This document shows, one piece after another, positions 17,931 to 26,054 of a stretch of DNA of 34,385 nt. Origin of the DNA: Xaviernesmea rhizosphaerae (GTDB lineage: Bacteria > Pseudomonadota > Alphaproteobacteria > Rhizobiales > Rhizobiaceae); NCBI RefSeq assembly GCF_001938945.1, contig NZ_MKIO01000020.1, positions 161,279 to 195,663 on the forward strand, in the 5' to 3' direction. Numbering within the stretch: the stretch's first letter is position 1; each line of letters opens with the position of its first letter. The translations under genes were made by a program, and so were the position numbers. Under the pieces are notes generated by a model. The model worked only from the letters and a program-made list of their open reading frames with translations, had not been told where the DNA came from and ran no database searches.

Positions 17931-18887
17931 ATGACGACCGCCAATCCATCGCTTGCCCGCAGCTTCCACGCCAACTGGCGCCAGTACATCATCTATATCG
18001 GCTTTGCGGTCATCTTCGTCGTGTTCGCATTGACCTTGACGGACAAGGGCTTTCTCAACCCGAACAACCTGCTCAACATCGTGCGTCAGACGGCCATGAT
18101 CGCCGTTATGGCGGTTGCCATGACATTCGTGCTGTCGGCGGGCGAGATCGACCTTTCGGTCGGCGCGGTGGCCGGTCTTGCCACTGTCACCGTCGCCATG
18201 GCGATTGCGGTGGCTGGCCCGGTCGCGGGCGTCGCCGCCGGTATCGCAACCGGTCTTGCCGTCGGCATGTTCAATGGCTGGCTGACGACCCGCATCGGCA
18301 TTCCATCATTCCTAACCACCTTGGCGATGATGGGCATCGCCAAGGGCGTGGCGATGTGGGTGTCGAACACGGCGGCGGTTCCCATTCTCAGCCCGGGCTA
18401 TTCCTGGCTGTTTGGCGGCGGCGCGCTCATCGGGGTTCCGGTGCTCCTGTTCTGGATGCTGCTGTTCGGCGCGATCGGGCATGTCGTCCTTAGACGCACG
18501 GGCTTTGGCCGACGCGTCCTGGCTACGGGCGGCGGCGAGATGGCGGCGCGCTATTCCGGCATCGATACCAAGGCGATCAAATTCCGCGTTCTCGTGCTGT
18601 CCTCCACGGCTGCGGCCTTTGCGGGAATGCTCTATGCCGGCCGGCTGCAGTCGGGCCGCTTCCAGCTCGGCGAGGGAGATGAACTCTCCGTCATCGCCGC
18701 CGCCGTTCTGGGAGGAACCAGCCTGTTCGGCGGCAAGGGAACCATTATCGGGACGATCGTCGGCGCGCTCATGATCGGCATGATCAACAACGGCCTGATC
18801 CTGATGGGGTTGGAATTCTCCCAACAGCTGATCGCCCGCGGCGCCATCATCATTCTCGCCGTCGCCCTTTCGCAGAAGAGAAGCTGA
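17931..18887 (+). CDS. sugar ABC transporter permease (RbsC-like)
   Basis: A 318-residue inner-membrane permease of the ribose/xylose type. It has many hydrophobic segments and the family motifs NLLNIVRQTAMIAVMAVAMT, SAGEIDLSVGAVAGL and AVLGGTSLFGGKGTIIGTIV. The start at 17931 is 1 nt after the ATPase stop codon and follows CAGGGGCAGAAGG-like purine-rich sequence. It probably forms a homodimeric channel, since no second permease gene is present. It is the last gene of the operon; a GC-rich stem-loop follows 10 nt after the stop. Confidence 0.93.
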   Translation: MTTANPSLARSFHANWRQYIIYIGFAVIFVVFALTLTDKGFLNPNNLLNIVRQTAMIAVMAVAMTFVLSAGEIDLSVGAVAGLATVTVAMAIAVAGPVAGVAAGIATGLAVGMFNGWLTTRIGIPSFLTTLAMMGIAKGVAMWVSNTAAVPILSPGYSWLFGGGALIGVPVLLFWMLLFGAIGHVVLRRTGFGRRVLATGGGEMAARYSGIDTKAIKFRVLVLSSTAAAFAGMLYAGRLQSGRFQLGEGDELSVIAAAVLGGTSLFGGKGTIIGTIVGALMIGMINNGLILMGLEFSQQLIARGAIIILAVALSQKRS

Positions 18888-18897
18888 GCCCCGCGGG

Positions 18898-18928
18898 GAG
18901 GGGCCCCGCTCTTGCGGCGGGGGACCTC
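18898..18928 (+). terminator. probable terminator of the sugar operon
   Basis: A stem GAGG..CCCCGC / GCGGGG..CCTC with a 2x2 internal mismatch and a 7-nt loop, followed by CTTTC. The stem is strong but the T-run is short, so termination may be partial or Rho-assisted. Confidence 0.5.
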
Positions 18929-19057
18929 CTTTCAGGTCAAGACACCTTCGTCCACTTGATACGGCCCAGCGGCTCAAGAGCTGACTCGGGAAAATTAATC
19001 AGGTAAGATAAGTGGTCTTCGGCTTTTGAACACGGCATCATGCAGGGGCCAGGAGTC

Positions 19058-19293
19058 ATGATGACATAACGAGCCCGCCGCAATCGCAGCCCCGCCTGCA
19101 AGGTGAAAGTCGCGCTCGCCGCGATCAAGGGCGAAAAGACAATGAGCGAATTTGCTCAGCAATTCGACGTGCATCCGAACCAGGTCAAGCAATAGAAAGA
19201 TCAACTGCTCGACGGCGCTGCCGATGTCTTCGATGACAGCCGTAAGGAAACCGCGGAGCCTGTTGTCGATATCAAAAGCCTATATGCCAAGAT
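19058..19293 (+). pseudogene. IS3-family transposase OrfA remnant
   Basis: The frame from ATG 19058/19061 reads as an IS3-family OrfA: RARRNRSPACKVKVALAAIK, GEKTMSEFAQQFDVHPNQVK, then KDQLLDGAADVF and KSLYAKI. Two codons have become stops. One lies just after the start (ACA-TAA where a Lys codon is usual), and TAG replaces the conserved Trp after HPNQVKQ. Sequence similarity ends at about 19293, where a different element fragment begins in the opposite orientation. Dead gene. Confidence 0.8.
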
Positions 19294-19299
19294 CCGCGC

Positions 19300-19389
19300 C
19301 AGAGCGTTGAAGTAGGCCTGGTCCTGTGTCTGCCGTTCAAAGGATGAAGGTCGGTGTCGCGCGTTGTAAAACGTCAGATATCGACCAAT
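19300..19389 (-). pseudogene. IS3-family transposase OrfB C-terminal fragment
   Basis: On the minus strand the frame encodes IGRYLTFYNARHRPSSFERQ followed by TQDQAYFNAL, the conserved end of an IS3-family OrfB (DDE transposase). Only about 30 residues remain. It lies in opposite orientation to the OrfA remnant and is fused in frame to the IS256 fragment upstream. Confidence 0.75.
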
Positions 19390-19650
19390 GCCAGCCCGAA
19401 CGCAGACGACCTCGGTGCGACGCTTGATCTCACCGTTCAATCATTCGATCGGGTTTGTCGAATGAAGTTTCGCCCAATGCTGCTTGGGAAAGGTCATGTA
19501 GGCGAGCACGTCCTGTTCGGCAGTATCCATCAGCGTGGCGAGTTTTGGCACCTTCGGCCTGATTTGGTCGGCGACATTACGCCATTGGATGCTGGCAGCT
19601 TCCGGCGTGTCCTGGGCAAATGCTGTGGCAATGAAGGCAAGACGAGCGGC
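19390..19650 (-). pseudogene. IS256-family (mutator) transposase fragment
   Basis: The minus-strand translation reads AFIATAFAQDTPEAASIQWR, then NVADQIRPKVPKLATLMD, then DVLAYMTFPKQHWAKLHSTN, PIE, a stop, and LNGEIKRRTEVV. This is the conserved C-terminal part of IS256-type transposases. The stop is TGA where the family has Arg (CGA), a single-base nonsense mutation at about 19441-19443. After TEVV the reading frame passes directly into the IS3 OrfB tail. N- and C-termini are lost. Confidence 0.8.
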
Positions 19651-19975
19651 CACAAGGGTGCTCACCTCCTGCTCAACTGCCTGCCGCCGGCCAAGGCTCT
19701 GATTGCCGATCGTGGCTACGACAGCAAGACCTTCCGAGACGCCCTGCAGGCAAAGGTATAGAGCCCTGCATTCCATCGAGCCGCAGCAGAGATGTGTCCT
19801 ATCCATACGACAAGGCACTCTATCGCAAGCGCCACAAGGTCGAGACCCCCTTGCCAAGCTCAAGGACTGGTGTGGCATTGCAACCCGCTACGACCGGCGC
19901 GCTATCGCTCGGACGCGCTTTGCAATCCCTTTTGCCAGACCGCAACCCTCCTGGTGGCTTATCCCAAGGCCGACG
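19651..19975 (+). pseudogene. IS5-family transposase fragment with frameshifts
   Basis: The plus strand encodes GHKGAHLLLNCLPPAKALIA and DRGYDSKTFRDALQAK, then after a frame change EPCIPSSRSRDVSYPYDKAL and YRKRHKVET, then in another frame LAKLKDWCGIATRYDRR. These are consecutive conserved pieces of an IS5-family (IS427-like) DDE transposase spread over different frames, so the gene is broken by at least two indels. It abuts the 3' end of the permease gene at 19979. It overlaps the IS256 fragment boundary by a few bases at most. Confidence 0.8.
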
Positions 19976-19978
19976 TCG

Positions 19979-20773
19979 TCACCGCGCTCTGGCTCGACCG
20001 GCCTTCTGCAGGACACTGACGACGATCAGGATTGAGAGCAGGAAAATCGCGCCGGAAATCGCGTAGATGACGGGCGAAGCGCCGGAGTTCATCTTGCCGA
20101 AAAGCGCCACGGGCAGGGTGTTCTGTCGCCCGGACAGATAGAAAGCGCGGGTGAATTCGTTGAGCGAAAGCAGAAACGCGAAGATGAAGGCGCTTGTCAG
20201 GCCCGGCCGGATCAGCGGCAGGGTGATATCGCGGAACTGCCGCCAGCGGCTTGCGCCGAGGTCGTCGGCCGCCATCAGGTAGGACGGCTTTACCGCGGAA
20301 AAACTCGTGAGGATGACGATGAAGGCAAAGGGCATGGCCCAGAGCAGATGCCCCGCGACGACCGTCATGGCCGAGCTCTTGATGCCCGAGTGGGTGAAGA
20401 TCGCCGACAGCGCCAGCCCCTGGATGACGCCAGGAACGAACATAGGCAGCACCATGGCAAGGAACCAGAGGCTGCGCGCCATCTTCAACTCGAAATAGGA
20501 AAGCGCGGCCAGCAACGACAGGACCGTGGCGAAAAGGGCTGTGAAAAAGGCGATGACGAGCGACTGCCAGAGCGCGTTGATCAACGCGGTTTCCTTGGGC
20601 AGCGCCGCATACCATCGCAGCGTCAGATCCGAAAGACCGGGCAGACCCGGCTGCAGCGAGGCGTTGAAGGAAATGGCGACCAGATAGAGCGGCGGCGCGT
20701 AGATCACCAGAAGCGCGAGGATCGCAAGCGTCCAGATGAGGAGGCGGTTGAAGACACCTTCATGGACCATCAT
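19979..20773 (-). CDS. polyamine-type ABC transporter permease II (PotC-like)
   Basis: A 264-residue inner-membrane permease. Hydrophobic N-terminal helix LLIWTLAILALLVIYAPPLY, the SFNASLQPGLPGLSDLTLRW segment typical of PotC-type proteins, and the EAA loop MAADDLGASRWRQFRDITLP. Its ATG overlaps the stop of the upstream permease (ATGA). It is the last gene of the hydantoinase operon. The C-terminus KAGRARAR ends right at the IS5 relic, so the last few residues could have been altered by the insertion, but the membrane part is complete. Confidence 0.92.
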   Translation of the reverse strand: MMVHEGVFNRLLIWTLAILALLVIYAPPLYLVAISFNASLQPGLPGLSDLTLRWYAALPKETALINALWQSLVIAFFTALFATVLSLLAALSYFELKMARSLWFLAMVLPMFVPGVIQGLALSAIFTHSGIKSSAMTVVAGHLLWAMPFAFIVILTSFSAVKPSYLMAADDLGASRWRQFRDITLPLIRPGLTSAFIFAFLLSLNEFTRAFYLSGRQNTLPVALFGKMNSGASPVIYAISGAIFLLSILIVVSVLQKAGRARAR

Positions 20774-21627
20774 TCCGCATCCTCCCCAAAGAGGCCCGAC
20801 AGCTTGAAGAAGGCATTGCCGATCAGCACCATGCCAAAAATTGTGATGAGCATCACCACCGAAATGGCGAAGGCGAGCGGATAGTTCGCAACGCGCATGA
20901 CGTCGTTGATCATGACCGAGACGATCGAGGCGCCGGCGCCGCCTAGCATCTGTACCTCGGTCGAGGAGCCCGCCACCATGACGAAGACGAAGAGAAAACC
21001 GGCAAAAAGGCCGGCATAGGTGAGCGGCACGAGAATGGTGAAAAAGGCGCGCCAGAAGCCGGCGCCGAGATCGCGCGCCGCCGCCATGAGTTCCGGGGGG
21101 ATGCGCCGCATGGACAGCAGCAGCGGAAAGACGGCGAAGGGCAGGTAGGAGGCGACGAAGCCGATGAAGACGGCGAAATTGCTGAAAAGCAGCCAGTCAA
21201 GCGGCGCGCTGGTGATATGCAGCGCCTGCAGCGTTTCATTGATGGCGCCGGTGCGCCCCAGCACCAGCCGCCAGGAAAAGGAGCGGATGAGGTAGGAGGT
21301 GAAGAAGGGGATCGTCATCAGCGCCAGAAGCAGCATCTGGATGCGCGGTCCGGCCATGACGTGGATGGCATAGGACAGCGGATACGCGAGCAGCGAACAG
21401 AGCAGCGCTGCCCCGAAGGATTTGACAAGGGTGGAGAGGATGACCGTCCAGCGACCGGCATTTAGGATGCCGGCATAGCCGGCAAGGCTCAGATCCGGCT
21501 TGATCCAGTAGGTGGCGGGATCCCAGGTCCAGAAGCTCCAGAGAACGACGAGCGCCAGCGGCACGACGCCGATGAGGGCGACGACGGCAAGTGGGGGCGC
21601 GATGAGGAGCGTTCGTCGGAAGGGCAT
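20770..21627 (-). CDS. polyamine-type ABC transporter permease I (PotB-like)
   Basis: A 285-residue permease with the family features LLIAPPLAVVALIGVVPLAL, SFWTWDP, a TSYLIRSFSWRLVLG stretch and the EAA loop LMAAARDLGAGFWRAFFTIL. I chose ATG 21627 (MPFRRTLLIAPP); the open frame continues to 21717, but that extension runs through the stem-loop and the end of the binding-protein gene. It forms a heterodimeric channel with the next permease, to which it is coupled by an ATGA overlap. Confidence 0.92.
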   Translation of the reverse strand: MPFRRTLLIAPPLAVVALIGVVPLALVVLWSFWTWDPATYWIKPDLSLAGYAGILNAGRWTVILSTLVKSFGAALLCSLLAYPLSYAIHVMAGPRIQMLLLALMTIPFFTSYLIRSFSWRLVLGRTGAINETLQALHITSAPLDWLLFSNFAVFIGFVASYLPFAVFPLLLSMRRIPPELMAAARDLGAGFWRAFFTILVPLTYAGLFAGFLFVFVMVAGSSTEVQMLGGAGASIVSVMINDVMRVANYPLAFAISVVMLITIFGMVLIGNAFFKLSGLFGEDAE

Positions 21628-21654
21628 GGCAGATGTCCGGTGCAAGGTGTCATG

Positions 21655-21679
21655 GCGGGCGACGCAGATCGCCGCCCGC
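21655..21679 (-). promoter_or_regulatory. stem-loop after the Tat-exported SBP gene
   Basis: GCGGGCGACG and CGCCGCCCGC pair at 9 of 10 positions around a 5-nt loop CAGAT. The structure lies in the 62-nt gap between the binding-protein stop (21690) and the next permease start (21627). There is no T-run, so it most likely acts on mRNA stability or partial attenuation. Confidence 0.6.
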
Positions 21680-21689
21680 TGTCGTTCAT

Positions 21690-22859
21690 TCAGGCATTGC
21701 GCAGCTTCTGCCACCATTCCTCATAGAGCTGGAAATTGTCCGGCCGGGTATTTTGCCAGTACACCTTGCCGGCAAACTTCGCCTGCACGTGCTTTGCGAG
21801 CTTTTCGACCTCATCCGCCTTGTATTCGTCCGGATGGGCCTTGGCGTATTCGAGGTTCTTGTCGGAGGGGACCATGTAGCCGCGCGTCGCGCCCAGTTCG
21901 CAGCCATAGAAGCCGCCCAGCAGCCCGTTGACGAAGGCATGGGCGGCATCCGACGTGCCGCGATCGACCGCGCCCTTCAGGAGCACCGTATTGTTGCCCC
22001 AGCCCTCATAGCCTTCGACGGGGGCGGCGTATTCAACCTGAAGCCCGCGCTTGCGGCCCTCATAGACGATCGGCTCCCAGCCGGTCATGGCGTCCACTTC
22101 CTCGTTGGCGACAAGCTGCACGCCCTGTTCCCAGCCGTTCCAGAAGGTGCGGAACTGGCCGTCCGTCTTGTGCTTGATGAGGAATTCCATGACGAGGCCG
22201 AGTTCGGACTCGCTGAGGTTGCCGGGATCCTTGATCGGCTGGTTCTCGGCTTCCTTCAGATACATAGCCGTGAAGATCGCGCTGTTGATCCAGGCATCTT
22301 CCATCGCGACGCGGCCCTTGAGCTTGGGATCGAAGATGACGCCGTAGCTGTCGACCTTGCCGAGCTTGTCGGGACGATAGATGATGGAGTCGGCATTGAC
22401 GACAGTGGGAATGCCGATCTGCTTGCCGTCGAGCTGGAGATAGGGAATGTCCTTCGCCCATTGCCAGACACTGGCATAGTTCGGGATCTTGGAAAGGTCC
22501 CAGGCGGCGATGTGACCCTGTTTGGCAAGTTCCTTTTCCGCGCCGCCCTGGAAGCCGCCGACATCGAAGAGGTCGTTGGCATTGCCAGCGGCCAGACGCG
22601 CGACGACCGGGCCGATATCGTTGCCATTGTCGGTGAACTGCGGCGTGACGCCTGTCAGCTCGGCGAATTTCTGCCACTTGTCGGCAATATCGAGGGTCGC
22701 CGTCGCCCAGAAGGCGACAGACATGTCCTGCGCCATCGCGCGGCGACCGAGGTTAAGACTGCCGAGGCCGAGTGCCGCACCGCCAAGCCCCATGAGCTTG
22801 AGCATGTCGCGGCGACTTGCATTGCTGGAGAGAGGGTTCGATGTCTGCTGTTGTTGCAT
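21690..22859 (-). CDS. polyamine-type ABC substrate-binding protein with Tat signal
   Basis: A 389-residue extracellular solute-binding protein of the PotD/spermidine-putrescine group. The N-terminus has a twin-arginine signal, SRRDMLKLMG at 15-24, then a Gly/Ala/Leu-rich core and likely cleavage after AMA at residue 43; Tat export implies folding in the cytoplasm. Mature motifs include LAAGNANDLFDVGGFQGGAE, KQGHIAAWDLSKIPNY and MTGWEPIVYEGRKRGLQVEY. It belongs to an operon with hyuB/hyuA, so its ligand is more likely a cyclic amide or related nitrogen compound than a polyamine; that is inference. It is separated by 29 bp from the ATPase gene upstream and by a stem-loop gap from the permeases downstream. 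Confidence 0.92.
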   Translation of the reverse strand: MQQQQTSNPLSSNASRRDMLKLMGLGGAALGLGSLNLGRRAMAQDMSVAFWATATLDIADKWQKFAELTGVTPQFTDNGNDIGPVVARLAAGNANDLFDVGGFQGGAEKELAKQGHIAAWDLSKIPNYASVWQWAKDIPYLQLDGKQIGIPTVVNADSIIYRPDKLGKVDSYGVIFDPKLKGRVAMEDAWINSAIFTAMYLKEAENQPIKDPGNLSESELGLVMEFLIKHKTDGQFRTFWNGWEQGVQLVANEEVDAMTGWEPIVYEGRKRGLQVEYAAPVEGYEGWGNNTVLLKGAVDRGTSDAAHAFVNGLLGGFYGCELGATRGYMVPSDKNLEYAKAHPDEYKADEVEKLAKHVQAKFAGKVYWQNTRPDNFQLYEEWWQKLRNA

Positions 22860-22888
22860 GGTTTCATTCCCCTTTTTGATCCGCCGCG

Positions 22889-23977
22889 TTATGCGACCGC
22901 GGTCGGTATTGTCGAATTTGGAATAGCCATGGCCGCGCCCTGGGCCAGCGCAAGCGACACGTCGCTGCCGATGACATGTCGGGCCGCCGGCGCGTCGCTC
23001 GGCACGGAAAGAACGACTTCCTGCCCGTCGGCAAAGGCAAGCCGCAAATCCGTGGTCAGGCCACGGAAGGTCACGTCCCGGAGCGTCAGCTTCAGATCCC
23101 CCGGTCTGTCAGGCGTGCTGACGGAGAGCCGATCCGGACGAAGGGCGACCACGAGGTCCGCGCCGCCGGCCGGAACGATGCCGACAAGCGGAACCGGCTG
23201 GCCGGCAACGATGGCCAGGGAACCGGCCGCCTCCGTTTCGATCCGCTCGGGCTTGAGCAGCGTTTCTATGCCGATGAAGCGGGCGACGAAGGCATTGGCC
23301 GGCCGCTCGAAGAAGCGGGCGGGCGCATCGACTTGTTCGATCCGTCCGCGATGCATCACGGCCATGCGGTCCGAAAGGCTCAAGGCCTCGTCCTGATTAT
23401 GCGTGACGAGAATGAAGGTCGCGCCGGTCCGCTTGTGCAGGCGCCCGAATTCGTCACGCATCTGCTGGCGCAGCCGTTCGTCAAGACCGGTCAACGGCTC
23501 GTCGAGGAGCAGGATGCCGGGCTCCATGACGAGCGCGCGGGCAAGCGCAACGCGCTGGCGCTGGCCGCCGGACATCATGCCGATCTTTCGCGGGCCGAAG
23601 CCGCCGAGCTCGACGAGATCGAGGGCATCCTCGACCTTCTTCGTGAGGACGCCGCCGCTGAGGCCGCGCAGTTTGAGGCCATAGCCGATGTTCTCGGCCA
23701 CCGTCATATGCGGAAAGAGCGCGAGGTTCTGGAAGACCGTATTCACGGGACGGCGGTTGGCGGGCACGTCGAGCACGCTCTTGCCGTCAAAGGCGATGTC
23801 GCCGGTGGTGGGCCGGTCAAAGCCGCCGATGAGCTTCAAGAGCGTGCTCTTGCCGCAACCCGAGGAGCCGAGCAGCGTGAAAAACTCGCCGGCCGCGATG
23901 GAAAGATCGATGCCGCCAAGACCGGCGACCGGGCCGAACATGCGCGTGACGCCTTTGATGTCGATGGCGATCGCCAT
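22889..23977 (-). CDS. polyamine-type ABC transporter ATPase (PotA-like)
   Basis: A 362-residue ATPase of the PotA/spermidine class. Walker A GSSGCGKST is at 37-45, Q-loop VFQNLALFPHMTV at about 81-93, signature MSGGQRQR at 135-142, Walker B LLLDEPLTGLD and H-loop VTHNQDEALSLSD. A C-terminal TOBE-type domain follows (about residues 240-362). The ATG is 1 nt beyond the hyuA stop codon, so it is part of the same transcript. It energises the two permeases at 19979-21627. Confidence 0.93.
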   Translation of the reverse strand: MAIAIDIKGVTRMFGPVAGLGGIDLSIAAGEFFTLLGSSGCGKSTLLKLIGGFDRPTTGDIAFDGKSVLDVPANRRPVNTVFQNLALFPHMTVAENIGYGLKLRGLSGGVLTKKVEDALDLVELGGFGPRKIGMMSGGQRQRVALARALVMEPGILLLDEPLTGLDERLRQQMRDEFGRLHKRTGATFILVTHNQDEALSLSDRMAVMHRGRIEQVDAPARFFERPANAFVARFIGIETLLKPERIETEAAGSLAIVAGQPVPLVGIVPAGGADLVVALRPDRLSVSTPDRPGDLKLTLRDVTFRGLTTDLRLAFADGQEVVLSVPSDAPAARHVIGSDVSLALAQGAAMAIPNSTIPTAVA

Positions 23978-23978
23978 G

Positions 23979-26054
23979 TCAGCGGCCCTCCTGTCCGGAG
24001 GCTGAGGGCGTATCGCGCAGAACCATGATGGCTTCGGCTGTCACTGTCATGGTCTGGCCGATCTGGACGAGGCTTGTCGTCGTCGGTTCCTCGACAAGGG
24101 CGGGACCGGCGATTTCCTCTTCGAGCGGCAGGCGATCGCGCTCATAGACCGGGCAGTCGCGCCAGCCGATCTCCGATCCGAAATAGACGGCACGTTGGCC
24201 CTTCCGTGCCGCTTCCAGCGACTTTCCGTCCCGATCGAGCGCCGGCAGCGTGATGACAGGGCCATTCAGAACGGCTTCGAGATGCAGCGTGGTGATCTCG
24301 ATGGCGGCGGAGGGCAGGCGGAAGGTATAGGCCTTCTCATGGGCGGCATGGAACCGTTCCGAGAAGGTTTCGACCGTATCGGCCGGTTCGAAATCGGCCA
24401 CGACCCCATGTTCCTGCCCGCGGTAGCGTGCTTCCAGCCGGTGGGTGAGGCGGATCGGCGCCGTGTCTCCCTTGCCGAAATAGGCGACGGCCTGCCGCCC
24501 GAGAGCCGCAAACCGGCGCTGCGCCTCGGGGAGGGCGGTGGGCGAGAGGGCGGAAAACCAGGTGGCGCGGAAATCGGCGCGCGGTTCGGCGGCCAGCATG
24601 CCCCAGGCGGAGAAGATGCCGGAATGCGGGGGAACGATGGTGGCCTTGACCGAGAGTTCGCGGCCGAGACGGGCGGCGAGCGCTGGCCCCGCACCGCCGC
24701 TGATGACGAAGACGGCGTCGCGCGGATCGTGGCCGCGCTGAACGGTCACCAGCTTCAGCGCGTTGATCATGCTGGCATGGGCGATTTCGACGATGGCAAG
24801 CGCAGCATCCTCGACGCTGATGCCGAGACGGTCGCCGACGGTGCGGATGGCGGCGGCGGCCTTTTCCCTGTCGAGCTGCATGGAGCCGCCGGCAAAGCTC
24901 GTCGGATCGAAGATGCCGAGCGTCAGAAGCGCATCAGTGATCGTCGGCTGCATGCCGCCACGGCCGTAGCAGGCGGGTCCCGGCGTCGAGCCGGCGCTTT
25001 GCGGCCCGACGCGCAGCGCGCCGCGCTCGTCCATCCAGGCGATCGACCCGCCGCCCGAACCGATTTCCACGATGTCCACGACCGGCACCTGAACGGGATA
25101 GCCCGGCGCGATGCGGGAATGCTCCAGCTTGTATTCGACATTCAGCGTCGGCCGACCATCGTGGATCAGCGAGCATTTCGCCGTCGTGCCGCCGACATCG
25201 AGATGCAGCACCTCGCCCTCGCCAAGCGCCAGGCCGATGCGCGCTGCGCCCGCCACGCCGCCGGCGGGACCGGATTCGACCAGCGTCAGCGGGCTGGCGG
25301 TCGCTTGATCGAAGGTGGAGATGCCGCCATTCGACTGCATGGCATAATAGGGGCAGGTCAGATCACGCCGTGCCAAGGCCGCCTCCAGCCGCTCGAAATA
25401 GCGGCGGATGATCGGCTGCACATAGGCGTTGAGGACGACCGTGTTGGAGCGCTCATATTCCCGCCATTGCCGCGAGACTTCATGGCTGGCGCAGACGGTC
25501 GCCTCGGGCAGCGCATCCGCGATCAGCCGGGCGCAGCGCTCTTCATGCGCGGGATTGGCGTAGGCATGCAGGAAGAGAATGGCCACGGCCTCGATCTGCT
25601 CGGCCTTGCAGGTCGCGACGATGGCCGCGATATCCTCTTCGTGCAGCGGGATGACCACCTCGCCGGCCGCATTCATGCGCTCGCGCACCTCGAAGCGCAG
25701 CCGACGCGGCACGAAGGGCTGGGGGCTGTGGAATTGCAGATTGTAGAGGTCCGGCCGGTTGCCGCGACCGATCTCCAGCACGTCGCGAAAGCCGGCCGTG
25801 GTGATGAGGGCGGTGCGCACGCCCTTGCGCTCGGTGATCGCGTTGATGACCGTGGTCCCGCCATGGGCGAAGAAGGTGACATTGCGCGTGGCGAGGCCGT
25901 CGGCCGCCTCCGAGGCGGCGATGGCGTTCAGCACGCCCTCGGACTGGTCGTGGACCGTCGTCAGGCTCTTGGCCGTGAACAGCGCGCCATTGCGTTCGTC
26001 GTAGCCGACAAGATCGGTAAAGGTGCCGCCGACATCGGTTGCGAGTCTGATCAT
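23979..26054 (-). CDS. hyuA: hydantoinase/oxoprolinase-family subunit A
   Basis: A 691-residue HyuA-type protein with the ASKHA phosphate motif DVGGTFTDLVGYDE at 7-20, HGGTTVINAITERKGVRTAL, QSNGGISTF and HLDVGGTTAKCSLI, all typical of N-methylhydantoinase A, 5-oxoprolinase and acetone carboxylase beta-type subunits. The family couples ATP hydrolysis to opening a cyclic amide (or to carboxylation). The start ATG overlaps the hyuB stop as ATGA, which fits a stoichiometric A/B complex. Within an operon with an ABC importer and MalT-type regulator it probably hydrolyses an imported lactam, hydantoin or 5-oxoproline-like compound. No gamma subunit typical of acetone carboxylase is present. The substrate cannot be read from sequence; the symbol denotes the family. 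Confidence 0.9.
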   Translation of the reverse strand: MIRLATDVGGTFTDLVGYDERNGALFTAKSLTTVHDQSEGVLNAIAASEAADGLATRNVTFFAHGGTTVINAITERKGVRTALITTAGFRDVLEIGRGNRPDLYNLQFHSPQPFVPRRLRFEVRERMNAAGEVVIPLHEEDIAAIVATCKAEQIEAVAILFLHAYANPAHEERCARLIADALPEATVCASHEVSRQWREYERSNTVVLNAYVQPIIRRYFERLEAALARRDLTCPYYAMQSNGGISTFDQATASPLTLVESGPAGGVAGAARIGLALGEGEVLHLDVGGTTAKCSLIHDGRPTLNVEYKLEHSRIAPGYPVQVPVVDIVEIGSGGGSIAWMDERGALRVGPQSAGSTPGPACYGRGGMQPTITDALLTLGIFDPTSFAGGSMQLDREKAAAAIRTVGDRLGISVEDAALAIVEIAHASMINALKLVTVQRGHDPRDAVFVISGGAGPALAARLGRELSVKATIVPPHSGIFSAWGMLAAEPRADFRATWFSALSPTALPEAQRRFAALGRQAVAYFGKGDTAPIRLTHRLEARYRGQEHGVVADFEPADTVETFSERFHAAHEKAYTFRLPSAAIEITTLHLEAVLNGPVITLPALDRDGKSLEAARKGQRAVYFGSEIGWRDCPVYERDRLPLEEEIAGPALVEEPTTTSLVQIGQTMTVTAEAIMVLRDTPSASGQEGR

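Noticed and set aside
20041..20060. Possibility that the last permease is truncated by the IS5 relic
   Set aside because: The membrane segments and EAA loop are complete and the C-terminus length is normal for the family; only a few tail residues could be affected.
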